The notes under the pieces: generated by a model
The model's input: the letters and a program-made list of their open reading frames with translations, nothing else
What the model was told of the DNA's origin: nothing
Database searches by the model: none
DNA from: Gigaspora margarita
Taxonomy: Eukaryota > Glomeromycota > Glomeromycetes > Diversisporales > Gigasporaceae
DNA: 64,000 nucleotides
Direction of reading: 5' to 3'
NCBI GenBank assembly: GCA_009809945.1
Contig: WTPW01000488.1
Coordinates: 26,976-90,975 of the forward strand
Shown: one piece after another, positions 34,129 through 46,267 of the stretch
Numbering within the stretch: the first letter of the stretch is position 1
Layout of the letters: every line of letters starts with the position of its first letter
Made by a program: the position numbers and the translations under genes

Positions 34129-36626
34129 AGCTATTCTAATTATTATATTTATAATTATTGTTTACTAGTATAGGAGAAACTCGCATCTGATAGATTACAA
34201 AATAATTGTTATACAAACTATTTATATGATAATTGAAATTTTGATATATGTGTAGTCTAAAAACTAGCAATTTTACTATCTGCTTAACCATAAAAAGCTA
34301 AACTTAATGTACTCTATTTATAAATAAAAGTTCTTGTTTTGAGTGTTTCTAGTAGAAAAACTTTTCTAATCGTTTTCAATTGCTTTCTCCAGAAAATTTT
34401 TATAAGAACAAAGATAGGGCATTTGGTAATTGCAGAGTTTAGTAAGTTTCTACTATATTCAAATTATGAAGCCAAACAATAGATTTATAAATTGTTAAAC
34501 TATGAGTATTATGCTAACATAAAAATTATACATTTATTAAACAGACTATATATTATAAATACTTTAACACAATTTATTTTATCTGAACTACAATACATAT
34601 ATATATTCTATATTAAACTACCTCTAATATGCAGTATAATAAATATGATAGTGTAATTTAATTACAGTAGTATAGACTATGGAGTAGTAACATGTTGGAT
34701 GTAATGTGTTTTTAGTAAAATCTAATGGTTAAAAAAATAATAAAATTATTTAAGTATTAAAAATGCTTACTTTTATTAATAATAAATTTATTTTTTGCAT
34801 AATTTCGTGTATTAAGAATTTTTAATTAATTTGATTGGTCAATTATCACATTTGGATCTACATCAATTAGCCAATCATACAAATATTATTACCTGTGATT
34901 TTCTGTAAAAATGTGAGTTTCTTCTATACTTTGTTCACTTATATTAATAAAAAAGTTTTATTTAAAAATAAATCACAACAATTAATCATGCAAAGTCACA
35001 TGATCTAAAATTTTTTGAGTAGTGGTTGATTTCTTTATTTATCAGATGATTCAAATACACTGATATAAGTTTTAAGCAATAATTATTTATTTATTAGCCA
35101 GAATAATAAGAATTTGGCATTGGTTATAATCTTGACCAGTCAGTTAAACCACTCTGACTGGTCAATATTGGTCATAGTTATTGACTAGTTATGACTAGTC
35201 ATGACTTGACTGTACCCATTCCTAGATGTAACTGGTCATCTTAATCTTTTTAATGTTTTTTTTTATGAAAATATCTTTCTATAATTATAATTAACTTTTA
35301 TGCTATTAATTATACACAAATTATCAAATTATCATTATTTATTTTAATTAGTATAGGATATATATATTTTGTATACCACAATTCAAAAATATTTGTTTTT
35401 TAATCTTTATGAATATTAGCTTCCTTTTAAGAATAGAGAATATGTAGATCAATTTTCATATAATATGCATGGCAAATCAAGACCTTATATAGAGAATAAA
35501 AATATACACTGATAAAAATTTTCAAAAACACAATTAATTTTTTCCAAATTTTATATTTTTATAAATTAAAATATGCTTTTTCTAAAGATATAAATTTTAA
35601 TAAACAAACTATTTTAAAAATGTATACTTGTATATATCATAAAGTTTGCTGTGATAACCTCAAATTTGCTGCGGTAACCTCAAATTTGCTAGGGTTACAC
35701 AAAATTGTTAATTTTGATTGGCTAGATCATATGATTATTATATAATTTTTGTAAACAAAAAACAATATCCAATCTCTAACTACATATTTCTCAGCAAATA
35801 TCTAACCAATATTAATAATTTTACTACTATTGAATCACAAAGACCTATTCTACAACTTCTAAAATAAATTTTAAAATAACTTAATTAATAAAATTTTCTT
35901 TGATTTTAAAAAGAAAAAATTTTTGCCATCAAGATCATATAAAAAATGATCTATGTATCCTCTACCCTTAATTTTTTTATTATATAATTTTCTCTTTAAT
36001 AGATTCGCTCTAAGCTATAAAATTTAACCATTTTCTAGAATGAGTTATCTTATTTAGATTTTTTAAATAATCAAAGTGTACAAGATAAAGTATAGACAAA
36101 TCTAGCTATAAAAGAATATGCAAAATATGAGAAAGTGACATATCTCTATATGTGTACACATGTACATACATAAAGATAAGCATTCTGTTCTATTGTGTTT
36201 AGTAAATAATCCAATTAGATAAGATTTTGAAAGATAAACATTCTGCTCAACAAATAATCCAATCAGATAAGATTTTAAAAGATATAAAAAATCCAATCAA
36301 ATAAGACTTTGCAAAGCAATGCCTGTAAATTCAGTATGCAAATTATAAATTTAGAAATTACACCAATTGCAAATTACAAAATTGTATAATAAGTTTATAC
36401 TTGAAACTATAAATGAGATCAACTAAAAATATACATTCTCACAAAATCAAGTATTACAAAAATTGGGTTCAAAAATACAATATACAATATAAAAAGCATG
36501 TATTACATTGATATATAAAATGTCAACATGTGAAATTCTTTATATGCATTCCCATTTTTGCTTTTCCATATGCATTATCCAATAATATGCAAGATTTTGT
36601 AAACAACACAATTTTCGTATAACTAT
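34129..36626. other. AT-rich region with short local repeats
   Basis: No gene recognised. At 35128-35225 GACCAGTCAGTTAAA and GACTAGTCATGAC iterons lead to a right end CCCATTCCTA, resembling one end of an iteron-armed hAT-like element. At 35645-35700 AAATTTGCTGYGGTAACCTC is repeated three times. At 36205-36310 AATCCAATYAGATAAGATTTT is repeated three times. Confidence 0.5.
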
Positions 36627-38549
36627 TGTGGGTAGCAAAGCTATCAGAACTCGCTGCAGCAACTTTACTGTTACGAGACCACAAATATGAATAAGTTCTG
36701 AACTGACGTAATAGAAAACAGAAGCAAAAGCTCTAAAGAATAAGCCCCAAAGCTGTAGTAGAAAAATAAGCTCCAAGCCTGTGAAAGAAGAGAAGAACCA
36801 AGGCTCTAAAAACAAATAAAAATAAAAAATAAAAATATAAATAAATAAAAATAAAAAAAGGCTAAGTTGCGGTTAAAAAAGTAACTAAAATCATAAAAAG
36901 GCTATAAAGTTGCATAATGGGCTTAGTTTAGAACTCTCTACATGTAAAAATTGTTATAAAGATGGGCTTTTTCACCTTTAATAAAAAAGACAAGAAGTGA
37001 TTACAGAATGTAAAAAAATGATTGTTTTATTTGCTTTACTCACTTTATACTTGATACATCTTGCTTTGCCAAATCAAACTGCCTCTTGCTATTGGGTATA
37101 TCATAAGGTCTTGTTTTGTTTTGGTGGTTGGTAGTTGTCTATCCCATGACATTGTATGAACTTCTGCCTTCAACAATTTGGTAGTGACTGTAAAATATGA
37201 ATTCTCCAAGATTCTCTGACATCTAAAGCTACAGATCTAAGGTAAAAGAAAAAAAATAGAGAAGAAAGAAAGAAGCAAGTTGTTATTTTTTTGGCCTATA
37301 AGTTGCTAATTGGAGCCTGGTGCTAGTGCGTGAATAGGTACTGCACAAGGAAGAAAAGGTATAAAGTTTTTTTAGTACACTTCCTGTAAGTCATAATGAT
37401 AAGAGCCTAATTGGGTAAGGAATAAGACCTATGCAAAAATGGGAAATAAAAAAAATTTGTTCTACTAAGAGACGAATTAGCCACAGACAAACTGAATAAA
37501 GAAAAAACAATATGGCTATACAGCTGTCCAGTAGACATACAAATGGTTGGTTCGATTGTGCTCCAAACCCAAGTTGTTTTGTACTACTATGAGCCCAATA
37601 TCTGATGTTGCTCCTGGTCATATGGCAAAAGGATCTATCAAAGTGGATGTGAAGCAACAAAAGTGCCCAGGACGTGTATATTGTGAGGGTATGAATCCAA
37701 AATGTTGGCCTAATAAAGACAAAGGAAGATAAGGTTAAAAAAGGTTGGATAAAAGCTAGTGCACTATGAAGAATGTAACAAAAAGACCTGCTCTATATGT
37801 ACTGTTTTGGAACAAACTCTAGTCTTTGATCCTGGAAGAAGACAAATGAAGTTGACTTCTAGCAAAAGCCCTCAAAAAGGTCCAGTCAAAAATTTAGAAA
37901 AAAATTTTTTTTGGTCCCTGTCGAAGCTCTAAGAGAATTACCATATTATTTTTCACAGATCATAAAAAATAGAAAAAGGAGAATTGTTAGTGGCAAAGCC
38001 AACTATAGCAACTTCACTGTCATGAGACCACAAACATGAATAAGTTCTGAACTAATATAATAGAAAAAAGAAACAAAAGCCTCTAAAGAATAAGCCCAAA
38101 GCTGTAGTAGAATAATAAGCCCCAAGCCCATGGAAGAAGAGAAGAACCAAAGCTCTAAAAATAAATAAAAATAAATAAAAATAAAAAAAATAAAAAAAAT
38201 AAATAAATAAAAATAAAAGAGAGACTAAGTTGTGATAAGAGAAGTGACTAAAATTACAAAAAGACTGTGAAATTGTATAATAGGCTTAGTTTAGAACCCC
38301 ACATGTAAAAATTGTTATAAAGATAGGCTCTTTTCACCTTTAATAAAAAAGACAGAAAGTGATCACTGAATAAAAGTGCTTGTAAAAAAAGTGATTGTTT
38401 TGTTCACTTTATCCACTTTATACTCAATATGCCTTGCCTTGCCAAACCAAACTGGCTCTTGCCATTGGGTATATTATGAGGTCTTGTTTTGTTTTTAGTA
38501 GTTGGTAGTTGTCTGTCTTGTAACGTTGTCCGGACTTCAGCCTTTGACA
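36627..38549 (+). mobile_element. Small non-autonomous LTR retrotransposon fossil (TRIM/LARD-like)
   Basis: Two direct repeats of about 550-565 bases (36627-37175 and 37985-38549), each starting TGT and ending ACA, flank an internal region of about 810 bases. A primer-binding-like TTTGGTAGTGACTG follows the left repeat, and a purine-rich AATAGAAAAAGGAGAA tract precedes the right repeat. The LTRs differ at many positions, so the element is old. The internal region is too short for gag-pol and no protein domain is recognised. The family (copia or gypsy) cannot be assigned and no convincing TSD is visible. Confidence 0.75.
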
Positions 38550-38565
38550 TTATACACATTTCTAA

Positions 38566-39509
38566 CAGGGATAGTAAATGACCTGGTCATTTGCCAATTT
38601 TTCAAATGATCTCAAATGATCTCAACCATTTGATATTAATCAAATTTTGGTCATTTGGAAATGACTCATGACCAAATGACTATGGTCATTTTCAAATGAC
38701 TAGATCATTTGGTTATTAAATCATTTTGCAAAGAGTTGATATTTTACTAATCATAAAAAACTTGTATAATGATTTTTTAAATAAAGAACATAACATATAT
38801 TCTAATATCTATTTAATATGAGACCAGACCCCCACCCCAATTAAGACCAATCAAAATGCTCAATTATTTTATACAAAAAAATATATTTATCCTATATTTT
38901 GTTATAATTATGGTTAAATAATTTTTGATTTTGATTGGCTAGTATCCTAGCTCATGTAACCTAAGATTCTGTTTGACCCATCCCTAAATATTAGGTAATA
39001 TATGTTATTGCCCTAATATATATGTTTGTATTATTTCTCAATTTATATTGATTACATGCTATTTGTAAATTCAAAAATAACTTATATTATTTTGTAATCA
39101 GTAAATTATTATTCACAAACTTTTTTTTTAAAAAAAGTAAATACATTATTTTTTGTCTATTGTTTTTTTTAATCACTTTATACCTGATCTTATGATTCAA
39201 TTGGAATGTCGCTTTACAACAGATATAGAAATGATCTGGTTATTTAGGCAAAATACAAATAGCAATCATTTATCAAATGATGACCGGTCATTTGGGGGCA
39301 TCATTTATTTATCATATATAATAATTTTTATTGGATAGTAACTAGCAACTTTCAATTTATGAAGAACAATAATCAATTTTGATTGGCTAAAAGTATTGAA
39401 TAATCAATTAACTTGAGTTAAATAATCTCTTAAGTCATTTGGGCTATGAAATAATCAATGACTTGTCATTTGAGTCATTTGGGTTATTTAAAGTCATTTA
39501 CTATCCTTG
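38566..39509. mobile_element. Iteron-armed hAT-like element made of TCATTTGG repeats, copy A
   Basis: Ends CAGGGATAGTAAATGACCTGG and complement GTCATTTACTATCCTTG. Both arms are arrays of AAATGACC/GGTCATTTG-type units. The middle portion shares blocks (CACAAACTTTTTTTTTAAAA, GGAATGTCGCTTTACAACAG, GATGACCGGTCATTTGGGG) with copy B at 50157. It lies just downstream of the LTR element. No clear TSD. Confidence 0.8.
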
Positions 39510-39578
39510 CAGTTTTGTACTTTTAAGCAACTTTTAAAAATTATATAAACTGCTATATAACAGATACAGATTTCTTAA

Positions 39579-39951
39579 TTGCCAATCCGGATAAGATCAG
39601 CACTATTTTTATATTTAGAATTGGGGCAAAACAAATATATAAACAAGGTAGTACAAAATCTAGATCAGGCCTGTGTATATAAAATTTTTATATGATTTAA
39701 AGAATTCTAAAAACGTTTTTACTCATATCTTCTTATCTACAAGTCCGATTTTAATGAAATTTTGATGGTAGACGCACAAGAACCTGCTCTACAACTTTAC
39801 TTAGAGCCAAAAATAATATTTACTTAGTATAAAAAAACTTTTTATTAGGCCTAAAACAGATTTACTAATATATTGTTTATATATTTGTTTATCCCCAATT
39901 CCAAATATGGTAATAATATAGCTATAGTGCCGATCTTATCCGGATTGGTAA
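39579..39951. mobile_element. MITE with TTGCCAATCCGG ends, possible TTAA target
   Basis: Inverted repeats TTGCCAATCCGGATAAGATC and complement extend about 70 bases, including GAATTGGGGMWAAACAAATA. TTAA flanks both ends, as in piggyBac or Kolobok relatives, though the ends are themselves AATT-rich and the call is tentative. Confidence 0.7.
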
Positions 39952-40239
39952 TTAAACTCTACCAAAATTAAACCCTAATATTAGATCCCAGGTCTAGTAT
40001 ATAGTGAAGAGTTTGTTCTATTAGAAGAAAAAATTTAAAAAGCATGCATACTTTTTATTTATAGTGGACAGTCTAAATATTTAAAAAAAACTGCATTTTT
40101 TTATTGTAAATTTTGAGATTCACACCCAGTTCTAGTACATAAGGGTCTGATATCTGAAAGGGTCTTGTATATGCAGTTTATGGTATCTGGGTCTAATTCA
40201 AGTGCTTGATTTTATTTGAGTTTTACTAAAATGCACCTA

Positions 40240-40480
40240 TGGTGTTTTACACCATGTTACACAAAACTATTAGAATAGCCAATCAAAATTTAAGATCAGA
40301 TGTAATGTAAAATTTCGTTTTTTTTGTTTATTTTTTAAAAAAACATTCATATCTCAAAATTTTGCTTATGAAACCAACTTTGGGGCTTTAATAAAAAAAA
40401 TTCATTGCTAAATTTTTGTATATACTAATGGCCTGATAAAATCCCATGCCTCACCCTAACCCTAAAGTAATTAAAATTTA
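40240..40480. mobile_element. Half of a MITE sharing the 5.8 kb core
   Basis: A GATCAGATGTAATGTAAAAT block, a T-tract, TCATATCTCAAAATTTTGC and a TTCATTGCTAAATTTTTG block precede a CCCTAACCCTAAAG tract, in the same order as in the elements at 5794 and 46376. The right end is not found. Confidence 0.5.
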
Positions 40481-40915
40481 TTTATTATATTATAAAATTT
40501 TATTTTGTTACATGAATTTGCAAATCTAATTTATTTATGGTGGTAAACATCATAAGTGCATTTTATAATAATTGTTTTCTTTTTTCTACTTTTCATATTA
40601 CTTTTGCTATTAAAGCAATTTAACACCAAAAGATAGCAGCCTAGAAATTACAATAGTTGATGTTTCATTAGTTGATAAAGTATTAGTGTCCTTACAATTA
40701 GGATATATGTACTGTTAGCAGTTAACTTATTTTTATCATGGTGATCAGGTTCAATAACACTAAATAATGAGGATATCATAATTGCATTTCAACTTCTAAG
40801 TAATTATATTGATTAATAATATCTTTGGCCTTATTTTTGTTATAATATAATCTGTAATTCTGCAATATTAATTCAAATTTGTTTGATAATTATAAATTAA
40901 ACAAGGGCCATAATT

Positions 40916-42170
40916 TTTGTTGTGGATGATCATGAAATCAGATAATGGTGAAATCCACATGATCTACATATTCTGCAGATTTCCTAAAATTTCCAAAAAT
41001 TGTGTAAACAATCGATCTAATCGATCTACACTATGTATCAAAACAATCGAATGCTATAACCAGGGGGTTAATTCAATATTGTCTATATGCTATTGTTATC
41101 CTATATCTACTTCTTTAAAGATAGTAGGTAACTAGAGCAATCTTAGACAGTGAACACTTTGTGTAACCTCACTTGTTACTGTGATATATCTAAGTCGAAA
41201 GGCATTTTTTAATAAAACTTAACAAAGAAGATTTTTGGCAATTTGCAATTACGAAAGAGGCAACAATTAAAAGTATATAAAGATACTAGTAACTGTTTAA
41301 TTTAAATAATAAATAAATGTATTTATTAGTGAAAGAGTATAAAGACTCGATGTTGAACTTGGGGTCCACATCTGCTGCTTTTATACATTTTGATTTTTTA
41401 CAAATGTAACAGACTATATCTACTACATGTGTAATATATGTTATATCTACTACTAATAAAATATATAGTATAAATAGTATAAATGTAATATATGAAATAA
41501 ATGACATATGTGTTATAAATAAAATATAGAGTATATATGCTATAAATATGACATGTTTTATAAATGCCATATATGCACTTTCGTGTGCAGTAGATCTCCT
41601 AGCCAATCAAATTGTAGATCCTATACTTGATTATTCATTGGTTCTGATCTTGGCAACCAGTAGCCGTACAGGGATGATCTATAGCTCATTCGAACAGCTC
41701 GTCGAGCTGAGTCGAATGGTAGTTGTTTCATCAAATTCTGATCATTGGATCGAGAGTTATGCCCATTTTTATGTATTTTCATAGGTCAACACTATATAAA
41801 TCGCATTCTTGATATCTATATATAAAAGACCTTCTAACTGTATCAAAAAGGTGACCCTTACCCTAATCCTAAACACAAGGCAAAATTTTTTTTTTGTTAG
41901 TAGTTTTATAGACTCTTTTTTGCCTCGTGATTAGGGTTAGGAATAGGGTTAGGGAGCCTTTTTGATACAGTTAGAAGGTCTCTTATATATAGATATCAAG
42001 AATGCGATTGCAGCATATAAGCATACCGACCAGTTATTGATTGTTTGATTACATGTATAGATCGATTAGATCGATTGTTTGTATGATTTTTGGAAATTTT
42101 AGGAAATCTGATGAATATGTAAATCACATGGATTTCACCATCATCTGATTTCACGATCATCCACGACAAA
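40916..42170. mobile_element. 1.25-kb inverted-repeat element, complete copy
   Basis: The terminal inverted repeats, about 140 bases each, start TTTGTTGTGGATGATCATG and end CGATCATCCACGACAAA. They share CAATCGATCTAATCGATCTA. The unique interior (41040-41795) is conserved with the truncated copy at 30533-32790. A MITE (41799-42008) is inserted beside the right repeat. Two short interior frames on opposite strands are shared between copies, but no protein family is recognised. Many CG dinucleotides survive, so it is probably younger than the 30.5 kb copy. Confidence 0.75.
41799..42008. mobile_element. MITE with about 60-base inverted repeats and telomere-like core
   Basis: Ends ATCGCATTCTTGATATCTA and complement, running through CCTTCTAACTGTATCAAAAA. 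The core has CCCTTACCCTAATCC on one side and AGGGTTAGGAATAGGGTTAG on the other. No clear TSD. Confidence 0.75.
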
Positions 42171-42456
42171 TTTTTTTGGAGGCATTGTATCTCCTTATAC
42201 TAGGTAAATAGCTAATTGTACAAAGGTATTTTATAAATCAATGTTATTTTGATTGATGTTTTAACTATATTATAATAATTATTTTTTTATTTTTAGAGAA
42301 ATTGAATAAACTTATTATATAAATAGTGAAGAAAGAATTTAGAAAATTTACAAAGATTAAATAGATAAGTCGCATTCCTTTTATACTTTTTTTTACAAAC
42401 TTCATGTCTTAATCAAATTCATATAATTTGATCCATTATTGATATCTCATAATATA

Positions 42457-43223
42457 CCGTATGTTGCCGAAAATAAGCTACCTTTTTTGGCAATTTTTAA
42501 TACAAAAAATCCGGGGGTAGCTTATTTTCGGGTTATTTAATATTTTAATTAATTTAAGGCACAACAAAGGGTAGCTTATTTTCGGATACAAAACTCTAAA
42601 TAGTAAAATTAATAATTACAAATAAATAAATATGTTGTATTACCATATATTTCCGAAAATAAATTGCCCGATTTTGAACACAAAAAATTGGGATAGTTTA
42701 TTTTAGTCAATCGATTATAATCGCTACATAGTAAAGTTATAATTTTACTATGTAAATCGATCATGAGCGCTTAAGTAAACTTATTGGCAATATCAAAATA
42801 CATATATTCTGAAATTTTCATATAAATTAGATAATTTTTATTATTTGACTTTTAATTTTTACGCTCAACGAATATGTTTTTTTAAAAAAATTAAAATTTT
42901 CCATTGAACGTAAAAATAAAAAGCCAAATAATAAAAGGTTATCCGATTTATATGAAAATTTCAGGATATATGTATTTTAATATTGCCAATAAGTTTACAT
43001 AAGCACTCATGATCGATTTACATAGTAAAATTATAACTTTACTATGTAGCGAATATAATCGATTATGAGGGTAGCTTATTTTCAGAACTAAAAATTTTGT
43101 TAATTAACTTTTGGTGTGACAAAGGGGGTAGCTTATTTTCGGGTCAAAGGCGTTTTTACGTTTTTGGATCAAAACAGGGGGGTAGCTTATTTTAGGAGGT
43201 AGCTTATTTTCGGCAATATACGG
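42457..43223. mobile_element. CCGTAT foldback element, copy 2 (767 bases), TA-flanked
   Basis: Ends CCGTATGTTGCCGAAAATAAG and complement CTTATTTTCGGCAATATACGG, TA on each side. Repeated GGTAGCTTATTTTCGG and complement near both ends. The interior palindrome meets at TTTTTTTAAAAAAATT near 42885. It keeps the CG in CCGAAAATAAGC that copy 1 (18608) has mostly lost, so it looks younger. Confidence 0.88.
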
Positions 43224-43639
43224 TACTGATAATTTTGGTGTCATGGGATGATTTAAATAATACCAAAATTATCAAAATCTGACTATTAGATCATAAGATA
43301 TCAATAATAGGTCAAATTAGATGTGTATANGATCGATTTACATAGTAAAATTATAACTTTACTATGTAGCGAATATAATCGATTATGAGGGTAGCTTATT
43401 TTCAGAACTAAAAATTTTGTTAATTAACTTTTGGTGTGACAAAGGGGGTAGCTTATTTTCGGGTCAAAGGCGTTTTTACGTTTTTGGATCAAAACAGGGG
43501 GGTAGCTTATTTTAGGAGGTAGCTTATTTTCGGCAATATACGGTACTGATAATTTTGGTGTCATGGGATGATTTAAATAATACCAAAATTATCAAAATCT
43601 GACTATTAGATCATAAGATATCAATAATAGGTCAAATTA
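43011..43639. repeat. Exact 309-base direct duplication next to an ambiguous base
   Basis: 43011-43319 and 43331-43639 appear identical by eye, separated by 11 bases that end in an N (43330). The unit starts inside the CCGTAT element and ends in flanking single-copy DNA. Identity plus the N suggests an assembly join rather than a real duplication. Confidence 0.85.
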
Positions 43640-44057
43640 TATGAATTTAATTGAGATACGAATTTGCTAAGAAAAGGTATATTTAGATACAAGAGGTGCA
43701 AAATAGTTTTTTGTTATATTTTTGTCAATGAAGTCAATTAAGTTGTGTAGTATATAGCATAATTATCCAATACTGTTTTTCTTATTTTTCCTTTAATAAC
43801 GCTACAATCTCTAATTAACTAGTTTTTTTCTTTTCCAATTAGATTCATACCATACTTTTTTTCTATACGCATTACTCTATGCTTATAGCACCTTATGATT
43901 TGTAGCACAGAATATCACAAAAAAATATAGCCAGATATGATCACCTAATTATTAACCAATCAAATTGAGAATTTCATAATAGAAGATTCATATATATCAA
44001 GTTTAAACAAAAAAAATATTTTCAATAAATATTAAATAAAGTTAGAAAGATCATAAT

Positions 44058-44245
44058 TAGGGATAGAGGTGAATTTTTGTAACTTGTCATAACTTTAGCT
44101 ATAACTTGTCATAACTATCTCTGTAATATAGAACAACTATGACATTGTTGCCATAACTTTATTATGTTATAAAAAGTTATACTAATTGATATGGCAAGTT
44201 GTGGCAATAGTTATGGCAAGTTATAGCAATTCGCCTGCACCTATA
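44058..44245. mobile_element. hAT-like MITE with AACTTGTCATAACT iterons
   Basis: Starts TAGGGATAGAGGTGAATT and ends AATTCGCCTGCACCTATA. The flanks ATCATAAT (44050-44057) and ATCATGAT (44246-44253) agree at 7 of 8. The interior is repeats of AACTTGTCATAACT and its complement AGTTATGGCAAGTT. 188 bases. Confidence 0.85.
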
Positions 44246-44872
44246 ATCATGATAAAAGCTTTGAATTTGTAATATAGATTTAAAAACACCTACTTTTTTT
44301 TAACAGATTATATTTCAATTTATCATAACAGTTAAGGGACATGTCCAACTGAGTACAATTACTTATAGATCAAATGAGTTAACTCACCCAATTTTATATG
44401 TAAATTTATGCAAAAAAATCATTTAAATTGAATTTATTTAAAAGTATACATATAAAAGTCACTTTAAATTTTAAATATATATTCTTTGGTATTTAATACT
44501 CTTTTGTTTGTTCTTAATTTTAAGCAGGGGCTAAAACTCTTCCACTAAAGTTGACCAATTCTTTACTATGTTCTTTAAGTCAAATAAGTGACTCACCCTA
44601 TATAATAATATGATTGGTCAAATAATTTTTTGATATATAAAAGATGCAATTAAGTAAAGGCTTCTTTTGCTCTAATTGAAGATTAAAGAGGAGGTTCTTC
44701 TAATTCTAATAGCAGTTAAATCATCAAAATTGGCTTGGTAGATTCCAAGATACTTGGGATCAAAAAAAAGAACATAAGGATCTGCAAATTCACTGTTATA
44801 CAAAGTATTATACTTTGTATAACAGTGAATTTGCAGATTCTTATGTTCTCTTCTTTGATTCCAACTATCTTG

Positions 44873-45197
44873 TAATCACATGAAAAAATTTTGTGCCAGG
44901 TTTTGTCAATCATGTAGCACAAAAAAATCCTTTAAAGTTCAATTATATTAGGGTTAAGGTTAGGGTTGTGTATTAGATAGAGAGTCTATATACTAAAACT
45001 GCTTAATGGAAACTTTTATTAATGCGCTAAAAGTGGTTTCTTATACAAAATTTCAAGAAATAAACAATTTTTAACAAAACAAATGTTTGTTTTAAAATTT
45101 TCTGATGTGTTATATTATACCTAATTTTTAAAATCTGATTGTGGATCAGGAAATTTGTGCCATATGATCAAAAAACCTGGCACAGAATTTTTGTATG
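44873..45197. mobile_element. Family K MITE (GTGCCAGGTT) inside E1
   Basis: The left GTGCCAGGTTTTGTCAATCAT and right AAAAAACCTGGCAC blocks are inverted. TCTTG (44868-44872, 45198-45202) may be a short TSD. The core has AGGGTTAAGGTTAGGGTTG. Relatives: 54395-54525 and 61523-62277. Confidence 0.6.
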
Positions 45198-46267
45198 TCT
45201 TGGGATCCACCAAGCCAATTTTGATGATTTAATTACTATTAGAATTAGAAGAACCTCTTCTTTAACTTTCAATTAGGGCAAAAAAAGCTTTTACTTAATA
45301 GCATCTTTCATATTTCAAAAGATTATTTTGATCAATCATATCAGTCAAGGGACATGTCCACATGTAATGGCTTAAAATAAGCTACTTATAGATCAAATAA
45401 GTTGTCTCATCCAATTTTATATGCAAATTTATACAAAAAAACATTTAAATTAAATTTATTTAAAAGTATATATATAAAAGTCTCTTTAAATTTAATATAT
45501 ATTTTTTGGCATTTAATACTTTTTTGTTTAAAGTTTTAGTTCTTAATTTTAAGCAGGGGGCTAAAAACTTTTCACTAAAGTTACCAATTCTTTACTATGT
45601 TCTTTAAGTCAAATAAGTGACTCACCCTATATAATAATATGATTGGTCAAAATAATCTTTTGAAAATATAAAAGATGCTATTAAATAAAGGCCTCTTGTG
45701 CCCTAATTGAACGTTAAAGAGGAGGTTCTTCTGATTCTAATAGTAGTTAAATCATCAAAATTGGCTTAGTAGAACCCAAGATACTTGGGATCAAAGAAGA
45801 GAATATAAGGATCTGCAAATTTACTGTTTTTTTTTGTATTAAGGTGAGGTTTTGTCTCAATCTTTATTAACTTGTAAAAGTGCCTTCAGGGGGCAAATTC
45901 ACTGTTATACAAAGTATAATACTTTGTATAATAGTGAATTTGCAGATCCTTATGTTCTCTTCTTTGATTCCAAGTATCTTGGATTCTACCAAGCCAATTG
46001 TGATAATTTAACTACTATTAGAATCAGAAAAACCTCCTCTTTAACTTTCAATAAGAGCACAAAAGGCCTTTACTTAATAGCATCTTTATATTTTCAAAAG
46101 ATTATTTTGACCAATCATATTATTATATAGGGTGAGCTACTTATTTGATTTAAAGAAAATAGTAAAGAATTGGTCAACTTTAGAAGAAGATTTTTAGCCC
46201 CTGCTTAAAATTAAGAACTAAAACTTTGAACAAAAGAGTATTAAATACCAAAAAATATATATTTAAA

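Noticed and set aside
37547-37732. 61-residue frame inside the LTR element
   Set aside because: No domain recognised and too short to be a retrotransposon gene. Left as internal sequence of the fossil.
40450-40475. CCCTAACCCTAA tract as a possible telomere
   Set aside because: Only two units, internal, and part of a MITE core repeated elsewhere; no chromosome end.
41286-41784. Two open frames (106 and 78 residues), partly conserved at 30.5 and 32.4 kb
   Set aside because: They lie on opposite strands in the interior of an inverted-repeat element, overlap, and match no recognised family. Conservation is explained by element copies.
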